Below, one piece after another: positions 54,160 to 64,000 of a stretch of DNA of 64,000 nucleotides. The notes below the pieces were generated by a model. That model had not been told where the DNA came from. It searched no databases and worked only from the letters and a program-made list of their open reading frames with translations. The DNA lies in NCBI RefSeq assembly GCF_004363045.1, contig NZ_SNYJ01000006.1:112978-176977 (forward strand), in the 5' to 3' direction. Each line of letters opens with the position of its first letter. The stretch's first letter is position 1. Source of the stretch: Aureibacillus halotolerans. Lineage in GTDB: Bacteria > Bacillota > Bacilli > Bacillales > DSM-28697. Both the position numbers and the translations under genes were made by a program.

Positions 54160-54933
54160 TTACGTGCCCGTCTCCTCTTTTTCGTCTTCTTTATTCGTTG
54201 GAAAAGGGATGACTGGTGTCGCCTTACCTCCACCAGACTGATAAAATTGTGGCACATCGCCTTCAATAAAGAGATCCCCTATTTTAATGGCATTCGTTAT
54301 GACCGTTTCTGTTTCGGTTGATGGAATAATGACATTTAAACGAACCGTCATATTGACATAAAGCTCAAGATAGGAATTGTTAATGCCCACCTTTGAGATT
54401 TTTGTATCAATCTCCGCTTGAACGTCTCCAATTAAGCTAAAACGGACAGGGATTTTTGGTCCTAGGTTAGCGAGCAAGGCGTTTTGCGTTGATACACCGA
54501 TTGGAATCCAATACACGACGCCTTCATCGTCCTGAGTCCAAGTAATCTCCATGCCAGCAGGGGCATCAAAGCTTGTCATATCGTCAATGGTTCCTTGTTC
54601 AACGTTCTTAATGTAAGCCTCTACATATTGTATAGATGAGGAAAGCAGTTGATTGTACACTTGTGGATTAAAGCTGTAGCTTACTTTGTCCGACGGTCTG
54701 TCATGCAAAACAATGAGTTCGCGGATATCAACCCCACCGACGACCTCCTTCTCAATGGCATCATTAATGGCATGCACGGCAAATTGATCTGTTTTTATTT
54801 TGGCAAGGTCCATGAGTGTCGGTTCAATGCCTTTATTGACGAGCCAAAGTCCCTGTATCACTAATATGATGAACACGACAACGCTTATCATGATGGATGT
54901 GCGCAATCGTATGGGACGTTTCCTTTTTGTCAT
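54160..54933 (-). CDS. yunB: Sporulation protein YunB
   Basis: 257 residues from ATG 54933 (MTKRKRPIRLRTSIMISVV), RBS TAGGAGGG. One N-terminal transmembrane helix (~13–34, SIMISVVVFIILVIQGLWLV), then an extracytoplasmic domain: GIEPTLMDLAKIKTDQFAVH, AINDAIEKEV and PVRFSLIGDVQAEIDTKISK match the YunB family. SigE-controlled in B. subtilis and needed for normal sporulation. Divergent partner lytH is also a sporulation gene, but they are convergent at their 3' ends here. Confidence 0.92.
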   Translation of the reverse strand: MTKRKRPIRLRTSIMISVVVFIILVIQGLWLVNKGIEPTLMDLAKIKTDQFAVHAINDAIEKEVVGGVDIRELIVLHDRPSDKVSYSFNPQVYNQLLSSSIQYVEAYIKNVEQGTIDDMTSFDAPAGMEITWTQDDEGVVYWIPIGVSTQNALLANLGPKIPVRFSLIGDVQAEIDTKISKVGINNSYLELYVNMTVRLNVIIPSTETETVITNAIKIGDLFIEGDVPQFYQSGGGKATPVIPFPTNKEDEKEETGT

Positions 54934-55007
54934 GGCTGTCCCTCCTATCGTCTCACTATATGATGAGAGTCCAGGCATTTAGAAGTGGACAAGTTTGATT
55001 CAGGCAT

Positions 55008-55034
55008 GAAAAAAAGAGCCCTTATGGACTCTTC
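55008..55034 (-). terminator. Terminator of the yunF–yunD–yunC genes
   Basis: AAGAGCC (55014–55020) pairs with GGACTCTT (55026–55033), with T7 after it on the minus strand. Confidence 0.75.
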
Positions 55035-55092
55035 AGCCTGAACTGTTTGAGTGACAAACGCTCGCTAAGACCGTTGTTTTGCCCTACGCCTC

Positions 55093-55398
55093 CTAAGCGT
55101 TCATCAAAAGAAGTGCCTGGCGAACGGACATTCCAACTTTTGCACCCTTTTCGATAGCTGCATTTGTGACGGATTCTAACGGGGCGTTTAAAAGATCATC
55201 TATGGTTCGAACGCCTACAGCCCGTCCAGCCAAAATGCGACGCTCGGCAAGTTTCTCGTTAAGTAGGGCAACATCCAGAGCACCACACATGACATAACCA
55301 AGATCTCCGGTAACGGCCATAAAATTTGTTTTTGGTAGCTTAACAACAACAGCAGTAAAAGACTTCCCCTCAACTTGGATAGGAGTCAAAGTAACCAT
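55093..55398 (-). CDS. yunC: YunC family protein (DUF1805)
   Basis: 101 residues from ATG 55398 (MVTLTPIQVEGKSF), RBS AAAGGAGGGG. DUF1805 pattern: FTAVVVKLPKTNFMAVTGDLGYVMCG, ALDVALLNEKLAERRILAGRAVGVRT, IDDLLNAPLESVT. Small alpha/beta protein, probably oligomeric. Function unknown. Lies downstream of yunD. Confidence 0.88.
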   Translation of the reverse strand: MVTLTPIQVEGKSFTAVVVKLPKTNFMAVTGDLGYVMCGALDVALLNEKLAERRILAGRAVGVRTIDDLLNAPLESVTNAAIEKGAKVGMSVRQALLLMNA

Positions 55399-55454
55399 GT
55401 CGTCCCCTCCTTTCACAGTAGTTTATGAAGGGAAGGGAACAGAAGTGTGCCCGT

Positions 55455-56852
55455 TTACTGCGGTTCGTCAGGGTTTGAAATGGCCCATGCGAGCAAATCA
55501 CGCATCATTTCTGGAACGTAATACTCCTTATTTGGAAGCCTGACAATTGATGGATAGAGATGACCGAACGTAAACATATCAATTGTACCAACGCGATAGT
55601 CACGATCAAGGTCAATCGGCGCCCCATGAATGGTAATCGATGCAATACTTGTTGAGCCATCTTTATGGCGATCAATCTGGAATTCAAGCCCATCGTAGAC
55701 CATGACGCCCATTTGTTTGCCTCGGAAACCGAGCCCTTTAATAGGCATTTGAATTTTTTCGTTCGTTGCCGCATCACGCACAATTTCCTGAAGAAGCTGA
55801 CCGTTGATCGTGAGCGCACATGGGTTAATTGGATGTGGACAAGCGGTGTGAATGTCCATTTGCGTGACAGAGCCCTTCGGCAAGTCTGCAAGCAACAACC
55901 CCGCGTTCACCATTCCGATATCTGCATCGCACCAGGAACGTAAGGTTTTGGCCAGCAGCTTTGAGAAATTGGTTTCTTTAAACCAATCGTGAATGAGAGG
56001 GACCGCACGTGACGCAATCGGTATTTGCATGTCTTCCTTTGCTTGAGCAGAAAGAGCATCAAGCATTTCGCTCATTGCTGCTGAGCCTTCTCCTCTGTCG
56101 CTCTTGTGAAGCGTCATAGTCGAATCAACCAGTGCATGTTGATCGAAACACAACGTGGTCTGCCCGACATATTCGCCGAAACGTCCCCCTTGTGCGATCT
56201 TGCAATGAGCATGTGTTTCGCCATCTGGCAGCACGTGATGCGTATGGGCACCAAGGATAACATTAAGCTCTGGAAATGCTTGTGCAAGCGCCACATCTGC
56301 TGGGTACCCAAGGTGCGATAGAAGAACAATCGCATGAACACGAGGCTCTACTTCTGCAATGATTTCAGCCAATACGTCCTCAGGTGATTGAACAGTCCAG
56401 CCAAGAAGCGTATAAAAATGATTGAATGGTGCTGTTAGACCAATGAGTGCCATTTTTGTCCCTTGTTTTGTCGTATGAATGACGTAAGGTTTGCACCAGT
56501 CTGGTCTTCGTTTCGACAGAGTCTCATAAAGGTTGGCCACAATCAGCGGAAAATCAGCTTCCTCATAAAGTTCATCAAGCTGCTCTTTTTCCAACGTAAT
56601 TCCTTCATTATTGCCTAGCGTTGCGTATTGATAATGGAGTTTGTTCATCAGCCGAACATTCATCTTTCCATTGGACGCTTCAGAAATAAGATGTGATCGG
56701 TCCATATGATCTCCTAAATCAATGGTGATGTGCTCTTGACCCAAATCATCGATATCCGTTCTGAGGCGCCTAATCGTTTCTGCATTTTGAGAGAAATTCT
56801 CAAAATGACTATGGAAATCGTTCGTATGAATGATTTGAATGACTTCTCTCAT
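55455..56852 (-). CDS. yunD: Metallophosphatase/5'-nucleotidase-type protein YunD
   Basis: 465 residues, RBS AAAGGGGG. N-terminal calcineurin-like phosphoesterase with the metal motifs TNDFHSHF, IDLGDHMDRS, LGNNEG, LLSHLG and GAHTHHVL. C-terminal 5'-nucleotidase substrate domain (~290–440). No signal peptide, so unlike UshA-type enzymes it should act in the cytoplasm. It likely cleaves nucleotides, UDP-sugars or cyclic nucleotides; substrate uncertain. Lies 19 bp downstream of yunF. Confidence 0.92.
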   Translation of the reverse strand: MREVIQIIHTNDFHSHFENFSQNAETIRRLRTDIDDLGQEHITIDLGDHMDRSHLISEASNGKMNVRLMNKLHYQYATLGNNEGITLEKEQLDELYEEADFPLIVANLYETLSKRRPDWCKPYVIHTTKQGTKMALIGLTAPFNHFYTLLGWTVQSPEDVLAEIIAEVEPRVHAIVLLSHLGYPADVALAQAFPELNVILGAHTHHVLPDGETHAHCKIAQGGRFGEYVGQTTLCFDQHALVDSTMTLHKSDRGEGSAAMSEMLDALSAQAKEDMQIPIASRAVPLIHDWFKETNFSKLLAKTLRSWCDADIGMVNAGLLLADLPKGSVTQMDIHTACPHPINPCALTINGQLLQEIVRDAATNEKIQMPIKGLGFRGKQMGVMVYDGLEFQIDRHKDGSTSIASITIHGAPIDLDRDYRVGTIDMFTFGHLYPSIVRLPNKEYYVPEMMRDLLAWAISNPDEPQ

Positions 56853-56871
56853 GCATTACGCCCCCTTTCAT

Positions 56872-57726
56872 TCAATCAAATAGTGTAAGCTGTTTCGGGG
56901 CTAGCAATGCACTTTGATCAAGACCAAGCATCTCAATAAATTGCTTCGCATTCGGCACGGCGTCCCCAGCTGAATTATTATTAAAAAGCACGTATACGTC
57001 GTTGGATTCCTCCGCCATTCGCTGAACGATAGGAACCCATTCCTTCAGTTCCTGTGGCGTGTAGCGATATAGGCAGCGAACTTTCCGCCATTCCTCACGA
57101 CTCCGTCCTTGTCTACGCCACCCTTCCACATTTCGCCCATGAAATCGAAGTACGTTCGCTTCTTTTGACGTCGTGACGGGTACGGGAGGAATAGACCCAT
57201 CACCTGCTTGTGGTTCATCACAAACACTGTTCATCCAACCTTCTTTAGTCATGAATTGGAGCGTTTTTTCTCGCATACCCTCTTGAAACCATGATGTATG
57301 GCGAAACTCCAATGCGAGCGGAAACCCTTCTAAACGCATTTTCATATCTTTCAAAATGGCCACATTCGTTGACGTACAATTGAACCAAGGTGGAAACTGA
57401 CAAAGCAGAGCGCCAAGGCGTCCAGATGATCTCATCGGTTCAATTGAATGCACGTATGCGTCGTACAGCTCATCGATTGATTGAAACGGTCCTTCCCCGC
57501 GAATATGACCAGTCATTTGCTGAAACAGCTTTACGATAAACCGAAACGTTTCTGGTGTCTGTTCAAGCCAACGAAGATAATTTTTTTGGGGCTGGATGGC
57601 ATAAAACGAGCTATCCACCTCAACGACCGGGAAATGACTGCTGTAAGCCTCAAGCTTCTCACTCGCCGGTGTTTTCTCGTATAAGGCATCATGGTCGCCC
57701 CAGCCTGTGACTCCTACATAGATCAT
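56872..57726 (-). CDS. yunF: DUF72 family protein YunF
   Basis: 284 residues from ATG 57726 (MIYVGVTGWGDHDALY), with GAAAGGAT upstream; the upstream 18 codons lack an RBS. TIM-barrel-like DUF72: EVDSSFYAIQPQKNYLRWL, FIVKLFQQMTGH, LGALLCQFPPWF, ALEFRHTSWF and DVYVLFNNNSAGDAVPNA are the family blocks. Function unknown. Heads the yunF–yunD–yunC unit. Confidence 0.9.
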   Translation of the reverse strand: MIYVGVTGWGDHDALYEKTPASEKLEAYSSHFPVVEVDSSFYAIQPQKNYLRWLEQTPETFRFIVKLFQQMTGHIRGEGPFQSIDELYDAYVHSIEPMRSSGRLGALLCQFPPWFNCTSTNVAILKDMKMRLEGFPLALEFRHTSWFQEGMREKTLQFMTKEGWMNSVCDEPQAGDGSIPPVPVTTSKEANVLRFHGRNVEGWRRQGRSREEWRKVRCLYRYTPQELKEWVPIVQRMAEESNDVYVLFNNNSAGDAVPNAKQFIEMLGLDQSALLAPKQLTLFD

Positions 57727-57839
57727 GCTTTCGATCCTTTCGTTGTATGCTATGCTTATTGTACCAAAATTCGTAGCCATCCGAATAATGTCTGCTTGTT
57801 AAATCTTTCCCTACCCTTACTGTTTTAGGAGGATGATGC

Positions 57840-58127
57840 ATGAATTCGAGCCAAACAGATACAACATTTCATTTTAAAACAGACTCTTTGGATGCCCACA
57901 TGAGTCAGATCGAATCGTGGGTGATGGAGCAATTTGACGGGGCTATACTGCTTGAATACATGAAAGAAGAAGTCGTGGGAAATGCTCGGGGTGTGCGAAA
58001 AAATGCCGAGATGTTCAACAAGAGCGATCTGTTAACCCCAATTGGTCAACTGCTCCTAAAGGGCTTTTTCGAACAAAGCGGGTGGACGTACAAAGTCGTG
58101 GTAATAAAACCTGATGAACACATTTAA
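57840..58127 (+). CDS. Small hypothetical protein, 95 residues
   Basis: RBS TTAGGAGGATG before ATG 57840. Alpha/beta pattern with a helix QIESWVMEQFDGAILLEYMK and a C-terminal strand WTYKVVVIKPDEHI. No membrane segment or cysteine. I do not recognise the family. It is divergent from yunF and ends at a bidirectional terminator. Confidence 0.7.
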   Translation: MNSSQTDTTFHFKTDSLDAHMSQIESWVMEQFDGAILLEYMKEEVVGNARGVRKNAEMFNKSDLLTPIGQLLLKGFFEQSGWTYKVVVIKPDEHI

Positions 58128-58183
58128 AAGAAGGGGCGTCCCTATGTCACGCGAATGACATTTTGGACAGCCCCTTCTTCCTA
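58126..58183. terminator. Bidirectional terminator
   Basis: AAGAAGGGGC (58128–58137) pairs with GCCCCTTCTT (58170–58179). It serves the small gene on the plus strand and probably pbuX on the minus strand. Confidence 0.75.
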
Positions 58184-58223
58184 TTTAAACGATTCACGAC
58201 AGAGAGCCTTTTGCACAAAAAAC

Positions 58224-60118
<1,895 letters not shown>

Positions 60119-60139
60119 TCATCCAATTCATTTTATCTA

Positions 60140-60300
60140 GGGCGTGTCTGAGAACTCTGAAGGGATCAGATGTTGCCAAATTTTCGTTTCAAGCAAGGCG
60201 CTTTTTCGCAGGCGTACCGGACGTACGTCAAGGAAATGGAACGCAGCAGGGGACGAAAAGGCGGTGACAGATGCCTCTTAGCGAGTTTTAAGACACGCCA
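60140..60300. mobile_element. MITE-like element, copy 2, in the xpt leader
   Basis: Terminal inverted repeats GGCGTGTCT (60141–60149) and AGACACGCC (60291–60299), perfect. TA on both sides (CTA before, ATA after) suggests a TA target. Same 160-bp unit as 30079–30238. It lies between the riboswitch terminator (60321–60373) and the xpt RBS, so every read-through transcript contains it. Confidence 0.8.
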
Positions 60301-60311
60301 TAGCAATACAC

Positions 60312-60502
60312 AACATAAAAAAACCAAAGATCTCCATACTCATCCGTATGAGATGAGCAAGGGCCTTTGGTTTTGAATAGGCGATCAAAAATAGAATCAC
60401 ACAAATAAACCGACTCTGGCAACCATTGCTCACTCATAGTCAGGGTATTTACGGTATCCTGGTAGAAACGTTTAGGCCATATTCCTAAAATTATACGAGT
60501 GA
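60312..60502 (-). promoter_or_regulatory. Purine (guanine-type) riboswitch with terminator
   Basis: Aptamer at 60430–60502 on the minus strand: TCACTCGTATAAT, GATATGG-type junction (here GAATATGGCC), GTTTCTACC, CCGTAAA and closing GACTATGAGTGA. The C in GACTATG, which base-pairs the ligand, marks guanine (also hypoxanthine/xanthine) rather than adenine. Terminator: AAACCAAAG (60321–60329) with CTTTGGTTT (60365–60373) and a T7 run. Ligand binding should turn off xpt–pbuX. Confidence 0.95.
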
Positions 60503-60533
60503 TAGGTATTACGTTTTATAAAAGATAAGTCAT

Positions 60534-60561
60534 ATTGTACCATGTTATTAGGGTTTGACAA
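60534..60561 (-). promoter_or_regulatory. Promoter of the xpt–pbuX leader
   Basis: Minus strand: −35 TTGTCA (60556–60561), 16-bp spacer, −10 TACAAT (60534–60539), about 30 bp before the aptamer. Confidence 0.75.
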
Positions 60562-60654
60562 GATTTTTTTTGATTCTCCTTTTGTACGCTTGTAAGAGGC
60601 GTAATAAACAATTTATTATCGGAGTCTTAGTGGTCCTGCGGTACGATCGTAGTT

Positions 60655-60771
60655 TTGACAAAAAGTAAGATTAATGCTAGAAAGATAATAATACTTGTGA
60701 TGATTGCGGTCATAGGAGGGGGAATAGGAGCTTATTTTGCCGCGCTACTTCAAAGAAGCGATGAAAAATAG
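60655..60771 (+). CDS. Possible 38-residue membrane peptide
   Basis: TTG 60655 to TAG 60769–60771: MTKSKINARKIIILVMIAVI then GGGIGAYFAALLQRSDEK. A basic N terminus, one hydrophobic helix and a charged tail give a plausible small membrane protein. No good RBS precedes the TTG; the internal ATG (codon 16) has none either. Low confidence. Region 60562–60857 otherwise holds no gene. Confidence 0.3.
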   Translation: MTKSKINARKIIILVMIAVIGGGIGAYFAALLQRSDEK

Positions 60772-60857
60772 TATCTCGATACGAAATTCAAGTGAATACG
60801 ACGAGTATTTGTAGAATTAATCACTTAAAAAATGAGCAACTCGGGGTGGCGTCATAC

Positions 60858-61523
60858 ATGATAGAGATATTTTTTGTCGGTTTAGTACTCGCAATTTCAC
60901 CAGGCCCAGACTTTTTCCTCCTAACTAGCAACACACTCTCGCACGGAAAGAAAATTGGGTTCTTAACATTACTCGGTAACAGAGTGAGTTTTACAATGCA
61001 TTTAACATTCGCCTTGTTAGGTTTATCGATAATATTACAACAATCGGTCATTCTATTTACCATAATTAAGACATTAGGTGCTCTATACTTAATTTACATT
61101 GGCATTACTAAATTAAAAAGTAGTTACTCTTCTTTCAAAAATAAGAAGGGCATACTAAAACCTAAAAGCTATAAAATCGGAAATTTACATGCTTGCAGAA
61201 TGGGATTTTTAAGCAATTTCCTAAACCCCAAAGTAAGTATATTCTTTCTAAGTGTATTTCCTCAATTTGTTTCACCTGAACAAATTGCGAGCCAACCATT
61301 CTTCATTGCGGCAGTCATATTAATCGCGAATAGTTCATGGTATGTTTTTGCAATTTGCGTAGTTGGCCTCAGTTTTATTAAAAGATTGTTCCTCAAGTTT
61401 CAACTGTATCTCGATCTCTTATTCGGACTTGTTTTTGTTATCTATGGTGTACGCTTAATATCTGAAGAAATTCATCATGTATTAACACAACTCTCACACT
61501 TTAGATTTGGGAGAACCGCTTAG
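60858..61523 (+). CDS. LysE/RhtB-family amino acid exporter
   Basis: 221 residues from ATG 60858 (MIEIFFVGLVLAISPGPDFF), with GGGGTGG upstream; the frame extends 66 bp 5' without an RBS. Six hydrophobic helices; LysE-family hallmark SPGPDFFLLTSNTLSHGKKIG and, mid-protein, MGFLSNFLNPKVSIFFLSVF. Exports amino acids or derivatives (homoserine, threonine, lysine types); substrate unknown. Codon use is AT-rich compared with the yut/yun genes, as is the Nudix gene next to it, which suggests later acquisition. Confidence 0.88.
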   Translation: MIEIFFVGLVLAISPGPDFFLLTSNTLSHGKKIGFLTLLGNRVSFTMHLTFALLGLSIILQQSVILFTIIKTLGALYLIYIGITKLKSSYSSFKNKKGILKPKSYKIGNLHACRMGFLSNFLNPKVSIFFLSVFPQFVSPEQIASQPFFIAAVILIANSSWYVFAICVVGLSFIKRLFLKFQLYLDLLFGLVFVIYGVRLISEEIHHVLTQLSHFRFGRTA

Positions 61524-61537
61524 TTATTGCGTGGTAA

Positions 61538-61569
61538 AAGGGCAATCCATTGTTGGGGTTGCTTTTTTT
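61538..61569 (+). terminator. Terminator of the LysE gene
   Basis: GCAATCC (61542–61548) pairs with GGGGTTGC (61555–61562), then TTTTTTT on the plus strand. Confidence 0.7.
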
Positions 61570-61882
61570 ACTAGCTGTCATACACTCGCTTTTACGATAC
61601 AACACTGGCAATCACAATCTCAGAGGAGAAACGATTGTGGATCTGTTGCCAGGAGATGGTTTTGGCACAAGCCTGCCACTGCTGGATTCGCGAGTGTTTT
61701 CCAACGACAATCAATGCCGTTGGATAAATGCGACCGTTTAGGTCCGGCTTAGCTTACCAACACAGGCACTACTTCACTAAACTAAACACTATGGTCGCTA
61801 AAAAACTGGCATTCTTTTGGAATGTAACCGTAATCGACTGTCGGCCTGACTGTCAAGCACTACTTATTAGGTTTGGTCCATG
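61570..61882. other. Gene-free stretch
   Basis: No frame with RBS. No recognised repeat or RNA. Confidence 0.5.
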
Positions 61883-62329
61883 TTATAGTCCTATATTTTT
61901 CTTTAACCCCATATATGATCCACTATTAGGGAAATTTTGATTGACCATATCAATGAATTTCTCAGAAAAACCATACCTTTCAAGGTGGTTAATAGAAACC
62001 ATTTGAACATCACTAATTGGGTTCTCATCAAATTCATTTGTTGGTAACTTAATCTCACCACTAATTCTTTTAACTAAAAAAGAGACGTGGATAACAGCCG
62101 GTACATTAGTAGGTACTTCACACACATACAAAAGCTTGATTACTTCAATCGATAATCCAGTTTCCTCCAAAAACTCTCTAATTAAAGCAGTTTCTAAGGA
62201 TTCTCCTTGTTCAAGTCTACCTCCAGGTAAGGACCAATTTCTTGAGGGGGACACTGTTTGTTTTACCAATACTATTTTGTCTACTTCTATCAATATCCCA
62301 GTCACTCTTATTTGTATCGAATCAGACAT
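61883..62329 (-). CDS. Nudix hydrolase
   Basis: 148 residues, RBS TTGAGGAG. Complete Nudix box beginning GGRLEQGESLETALIREFLEE and ending TGL, with all metal-binding Glu. N-terminal strand IQIRVTGILIEVDKIVLVKQ is typical of MutT/ADP-ribose-type members. It hydrolyses a nucleoside diphosphate linked to an unknown group. AT-rich codon use like the LysE gene. Confidence 0.9.
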   Translation of the reverse strand: MSDSIQIRVTGILIEVDKIVLVKQTVSPSRNWSLPGGRLEQGESLETALIREFLEETGLSIEVIKLLYVCEVPTNVPAVIHVSFLVKRISGEIKLPTNEFDENPISDVQMVSINHLERYGFSEKFIDMVNQNFPNSGSYMGLKKNIGL

Positions 62330-62790
62330 TTAACTTCTCCTCAATCGACTCTAAATGAAGCAAAAAGAATTTTGTGTTCACTATTAGAAGCATCTAGAGT
62401 GAATTTGTTTTTGAAATTGTAATATTTATTTTTTTCATACATTTATCATTATAAACTACATTAAGGCAACAATTAACTCCGGACTACTTAATCGTTAGAG
62501 TCGCAGGTATTTTAATGAAGAGTATGATGTTGAAAGTTTACCGAATCAAATATAAAACATTCTCTGCCTTATATTTGAAACCATATAACGATTTTGCTCC
62601 GAAAAGAATCTCCCACTTCAATCAGCTGTTTGTAAGCCAAAGTCACGTCCTTGACTGATCACAGCAAGTCAATTTTACCATTGCTAATTCTCACTTTTTC
62701 TCAATAATGGACTTTCAACCCTACAGTTTCTTGAAGTAAAGTCCTTATCTTCATGCTTCTTCACTTGAATATGCAAGTTATGACACTATA
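62330..62790. other. Gene-free AT-rich stretch
   Basis: Should contain the Nudix promoter. No frame, repeat or RNA structure is recognised; AT content is high at 62395–62480. Confidence 0.5.
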
Positions 62791-62823
62791 CAAAAAAAGG
62801 CGAACTAGTTAAGTTCGCCTCCT
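62791..62823 (-). terminator. Terminator of the suf operon
   Basis: AGGCGAACT (62799–62807) pairs with AGTTCGCCT (62812–62820); T7 follows on the minus strand, 100 bp after the sufB stop. Confidence 0.85.
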
Positions 62824-62923
62824 ACACTAAAAGATCATTTGAAGTGGCACGAAATTGGCACACTTCATAATCCTCGTATTTAATTCTAACCGAAACCCCC
62901 TATGAATAAAGGGGTCAAGCTTA

Positions 62924-64000
62924 TTAACCGATCGACCCTTCCATCTCGAACTTAATGAGACGGTTCATTTCCACGGCATACTCCATTGGGAGCTCGCGTG
63001 TGAATGGTTCGATGAAGCCCATGACGATCATTTCAGTCGCTTCTTGCTCTGAAATGCCACGGCTCATGAGGTAGAACAACTGCTCTTCGGACACTTTAGA
63101 GACTTTAGCCTCGTGCTCAAGAGAAATGTTTTCGTTCATAATTTCGTTGTAAGGAATCGTATCTGATGTGGATTCGTTATCCATGATGAGCGTATCACAC
63201 TCGATGTTGGAGCGTGCTCCATCAGCTTTACGACCAAAGTGAACAATCCCACGGTACGTTACTTTACCGCCATGCTTCGAAATGGATTTGGAGACGATCG
63301 TAGATGACGTATCAGGTGCGATATGCGTCATTTTCGCGCCAGCATCTTGATGCTGCCCTTTGCCCGCAATTGCAATCGATAGCGTCAAACCTCTAGCTCC
63401 ACGGCCACGCAGGATACATGCTGGGTATTTCATCGTTAACTTCGATCCAATGTTGCCGTCAATCCATTCCATTGTGCCGTTTTCGTCGACCACCGTACGT
63501 TTTGTTACGAGGTTGAAGACGTTGTTGGCCCAGTTTTGGATCGTTGTGTAACGGCAATAGGCATTTTTCTTAACGATGATCTCAACAACCGCTGAGTGCA
63601 ATGAGTTCGTTGTATACACAGGTGCGGTACACCCCTCAACATAATGCACTGAAGAATCCTCATCTGCAATAATTAACGTACGCTCAAACTGCCCCATGTT
63701 TTCAGAGTTAATTCTGAAGTAGGCTTGCAACGGTGTGTCACATTTAATGCCTTTTGGCACGTAGATGAACGAGCCGCCAGACCATACCGCTGAGTTCAAA
63801 GCAGAAAATTTGTTGTCTGAAGGCGGGATAACCGTTCCAAAATACTCACGGAACAAGTCTTCATTTTCTTTCAGCGCTGAGTCTGTGTCTTTGAAAACGA
63901 TGCCCATGTCTTTAAGGTCTTCTTGCATGTTGTGGTACACAACTTCAGATTCGTACTGAGCCGATACCCCAGCAAGATATTTTTGCTCTGCCTCTGGAAT
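62924..64000 (-). CDS. sufB: Fe–S cluster assembly scaffold SufB (5' end outside window)
   Basis: 358 codons seen of about 465; the frame is open to the window edge ([20 protein letters not shown] at the edge), so the GTG inside at 63940 is not the start. SufBD family: [81 protein letters not shown], and the C-terminal [20 protein letters not shown]. With SufC/SufD/SufU/SufS it builds [4Fe-4S] clusters in the cytoplasm. As the last gene before the terminator it ends the suf operon, whose other genes should lie beyond 64000. Confidence 0.96.
   Translation of the reverse strand: MPEAEQKYLAGVSAQYESEVVYHNMQEDLKDMGIVFKDTDSALKENEDLFREYFGTVIPPSDNKFSALNSAVWSGGSFIYVPKGIKCDTPLQAYFRINSENMGQFERTLIIADEDSSVHYVEGCTAPVYTTNSLHSAVVEIIVKKNAYCRYTTIQNWANNVFNLVTKRTVVDENGTMEWIDGNIGSKLTMKYPACILRGRGARGLTLSIAIAGKGQHQDAGAKMTHIAPDTSSTIVSKSISKHGGKVTYRGIVHFGRKADGARSNIECDTLIMDNESTSDTIPYNEIMNENISLEHEAKVSKVSEEQLFYLMSRGISEQEATEMIVMGFIEPFTRELPMEYAVEMNRLIKFEMEGSIG

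Noticed and set aside
63940-63942. GTG as start of sufB
   Set aside because: The frame is open to the window edge with conserved SufB sequence before it, so the gene simply begins outside.

Overview
This window is chromosomal DNA from a member of the Bacillaceae. The protein sequences and gene order follow the Bacillus subtilis yug–kap–yui–yut–yun block and run on to suf. Gram-positive ribosome binding sites precede almost every gene. There are sporulation genes (yunB, lytH, yutH, a YhcN-type lipoprotein), an S-box leader and a purine riboswitch. The abundance of SLH-domain surface proteins suggests an alkaliphilic or environmental bacillus rather than B. subtilis itself; that last step is inference.

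Region by region. At 1–8533, on the minus strand, lies a surface-protein island: a truncated NHL/fibronectin-III exported protein, a 1014-residue beta-repeat protein with three SLH domains, a frameshifted SLH remnant, and a 1031-residue RCC1-propeller protein with three SLH domains. About 1.1 kb without genes and a tRNA-Ala(GGC) follow. A second, truncated copy of the tRNA 3' end plus terminator lies at 4715–4775, so about 4.9 kb is bracketed by att-like direct repeats. From 10 to 23.5 kb come metabolic genes: yugN, metE behind a SAM riboswitch, pgi, an iron-type alcohol dehydrogenase, yuzA, an ECF sigma/anti-sigma pair, the yugH–yugG aminotransferase/Lrp pair, yugF, rpiA and a double-GNAT protein. 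From 24 to 33 kb are two HPr-like proteins lacking the phospho-histidine, a HAD phosphatase, GNATs, a small M50 protease, yugE, patB, a small-molecule kinase, a Cu/Zn-SOD-like lipoprotein, kapB (with no kinB nearby) and a canonical stand-alone HPr. From 34 to 58 kb is a conserved housekeeping block: bioY, pepA, yuiDCB, NDH-2, A-type Fe–S carrier, dapF, yuzB, yutJ, yuzD, NifU-type yutI, hom–thrC–thrB, yutH, pgpA, yutF, yutE, yutD, yutC, lytH, yunB, yunC, yunD and yunF. From 58 to 64 kb are the xpt–pbuX operon behind a guanine-type riboswitch, an AT-rich segment with a LysE transporter and a Nudix hydrolase, and the 3' part of sufB.

The least explained material is intergenic. A mosaic hairpin repeat occurs four times (plus a fragment) at 23.8, 28.4, 33.3, 34.1 and 41.2 kb. 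A second repeat is split in one place by the first. A 160-bp MITE-like element occurs twice, once inside the xpt leader between riboswitch and gene. A 124-bp tandem array sits at 51.5–51.9 kb.

No complete defence system, prophage, transposase or CRISPR array is visible. The best candidates for undescribed biology are the Ser46-only HPr paralogues, the nested intergenic repeats and the surface-protein island.
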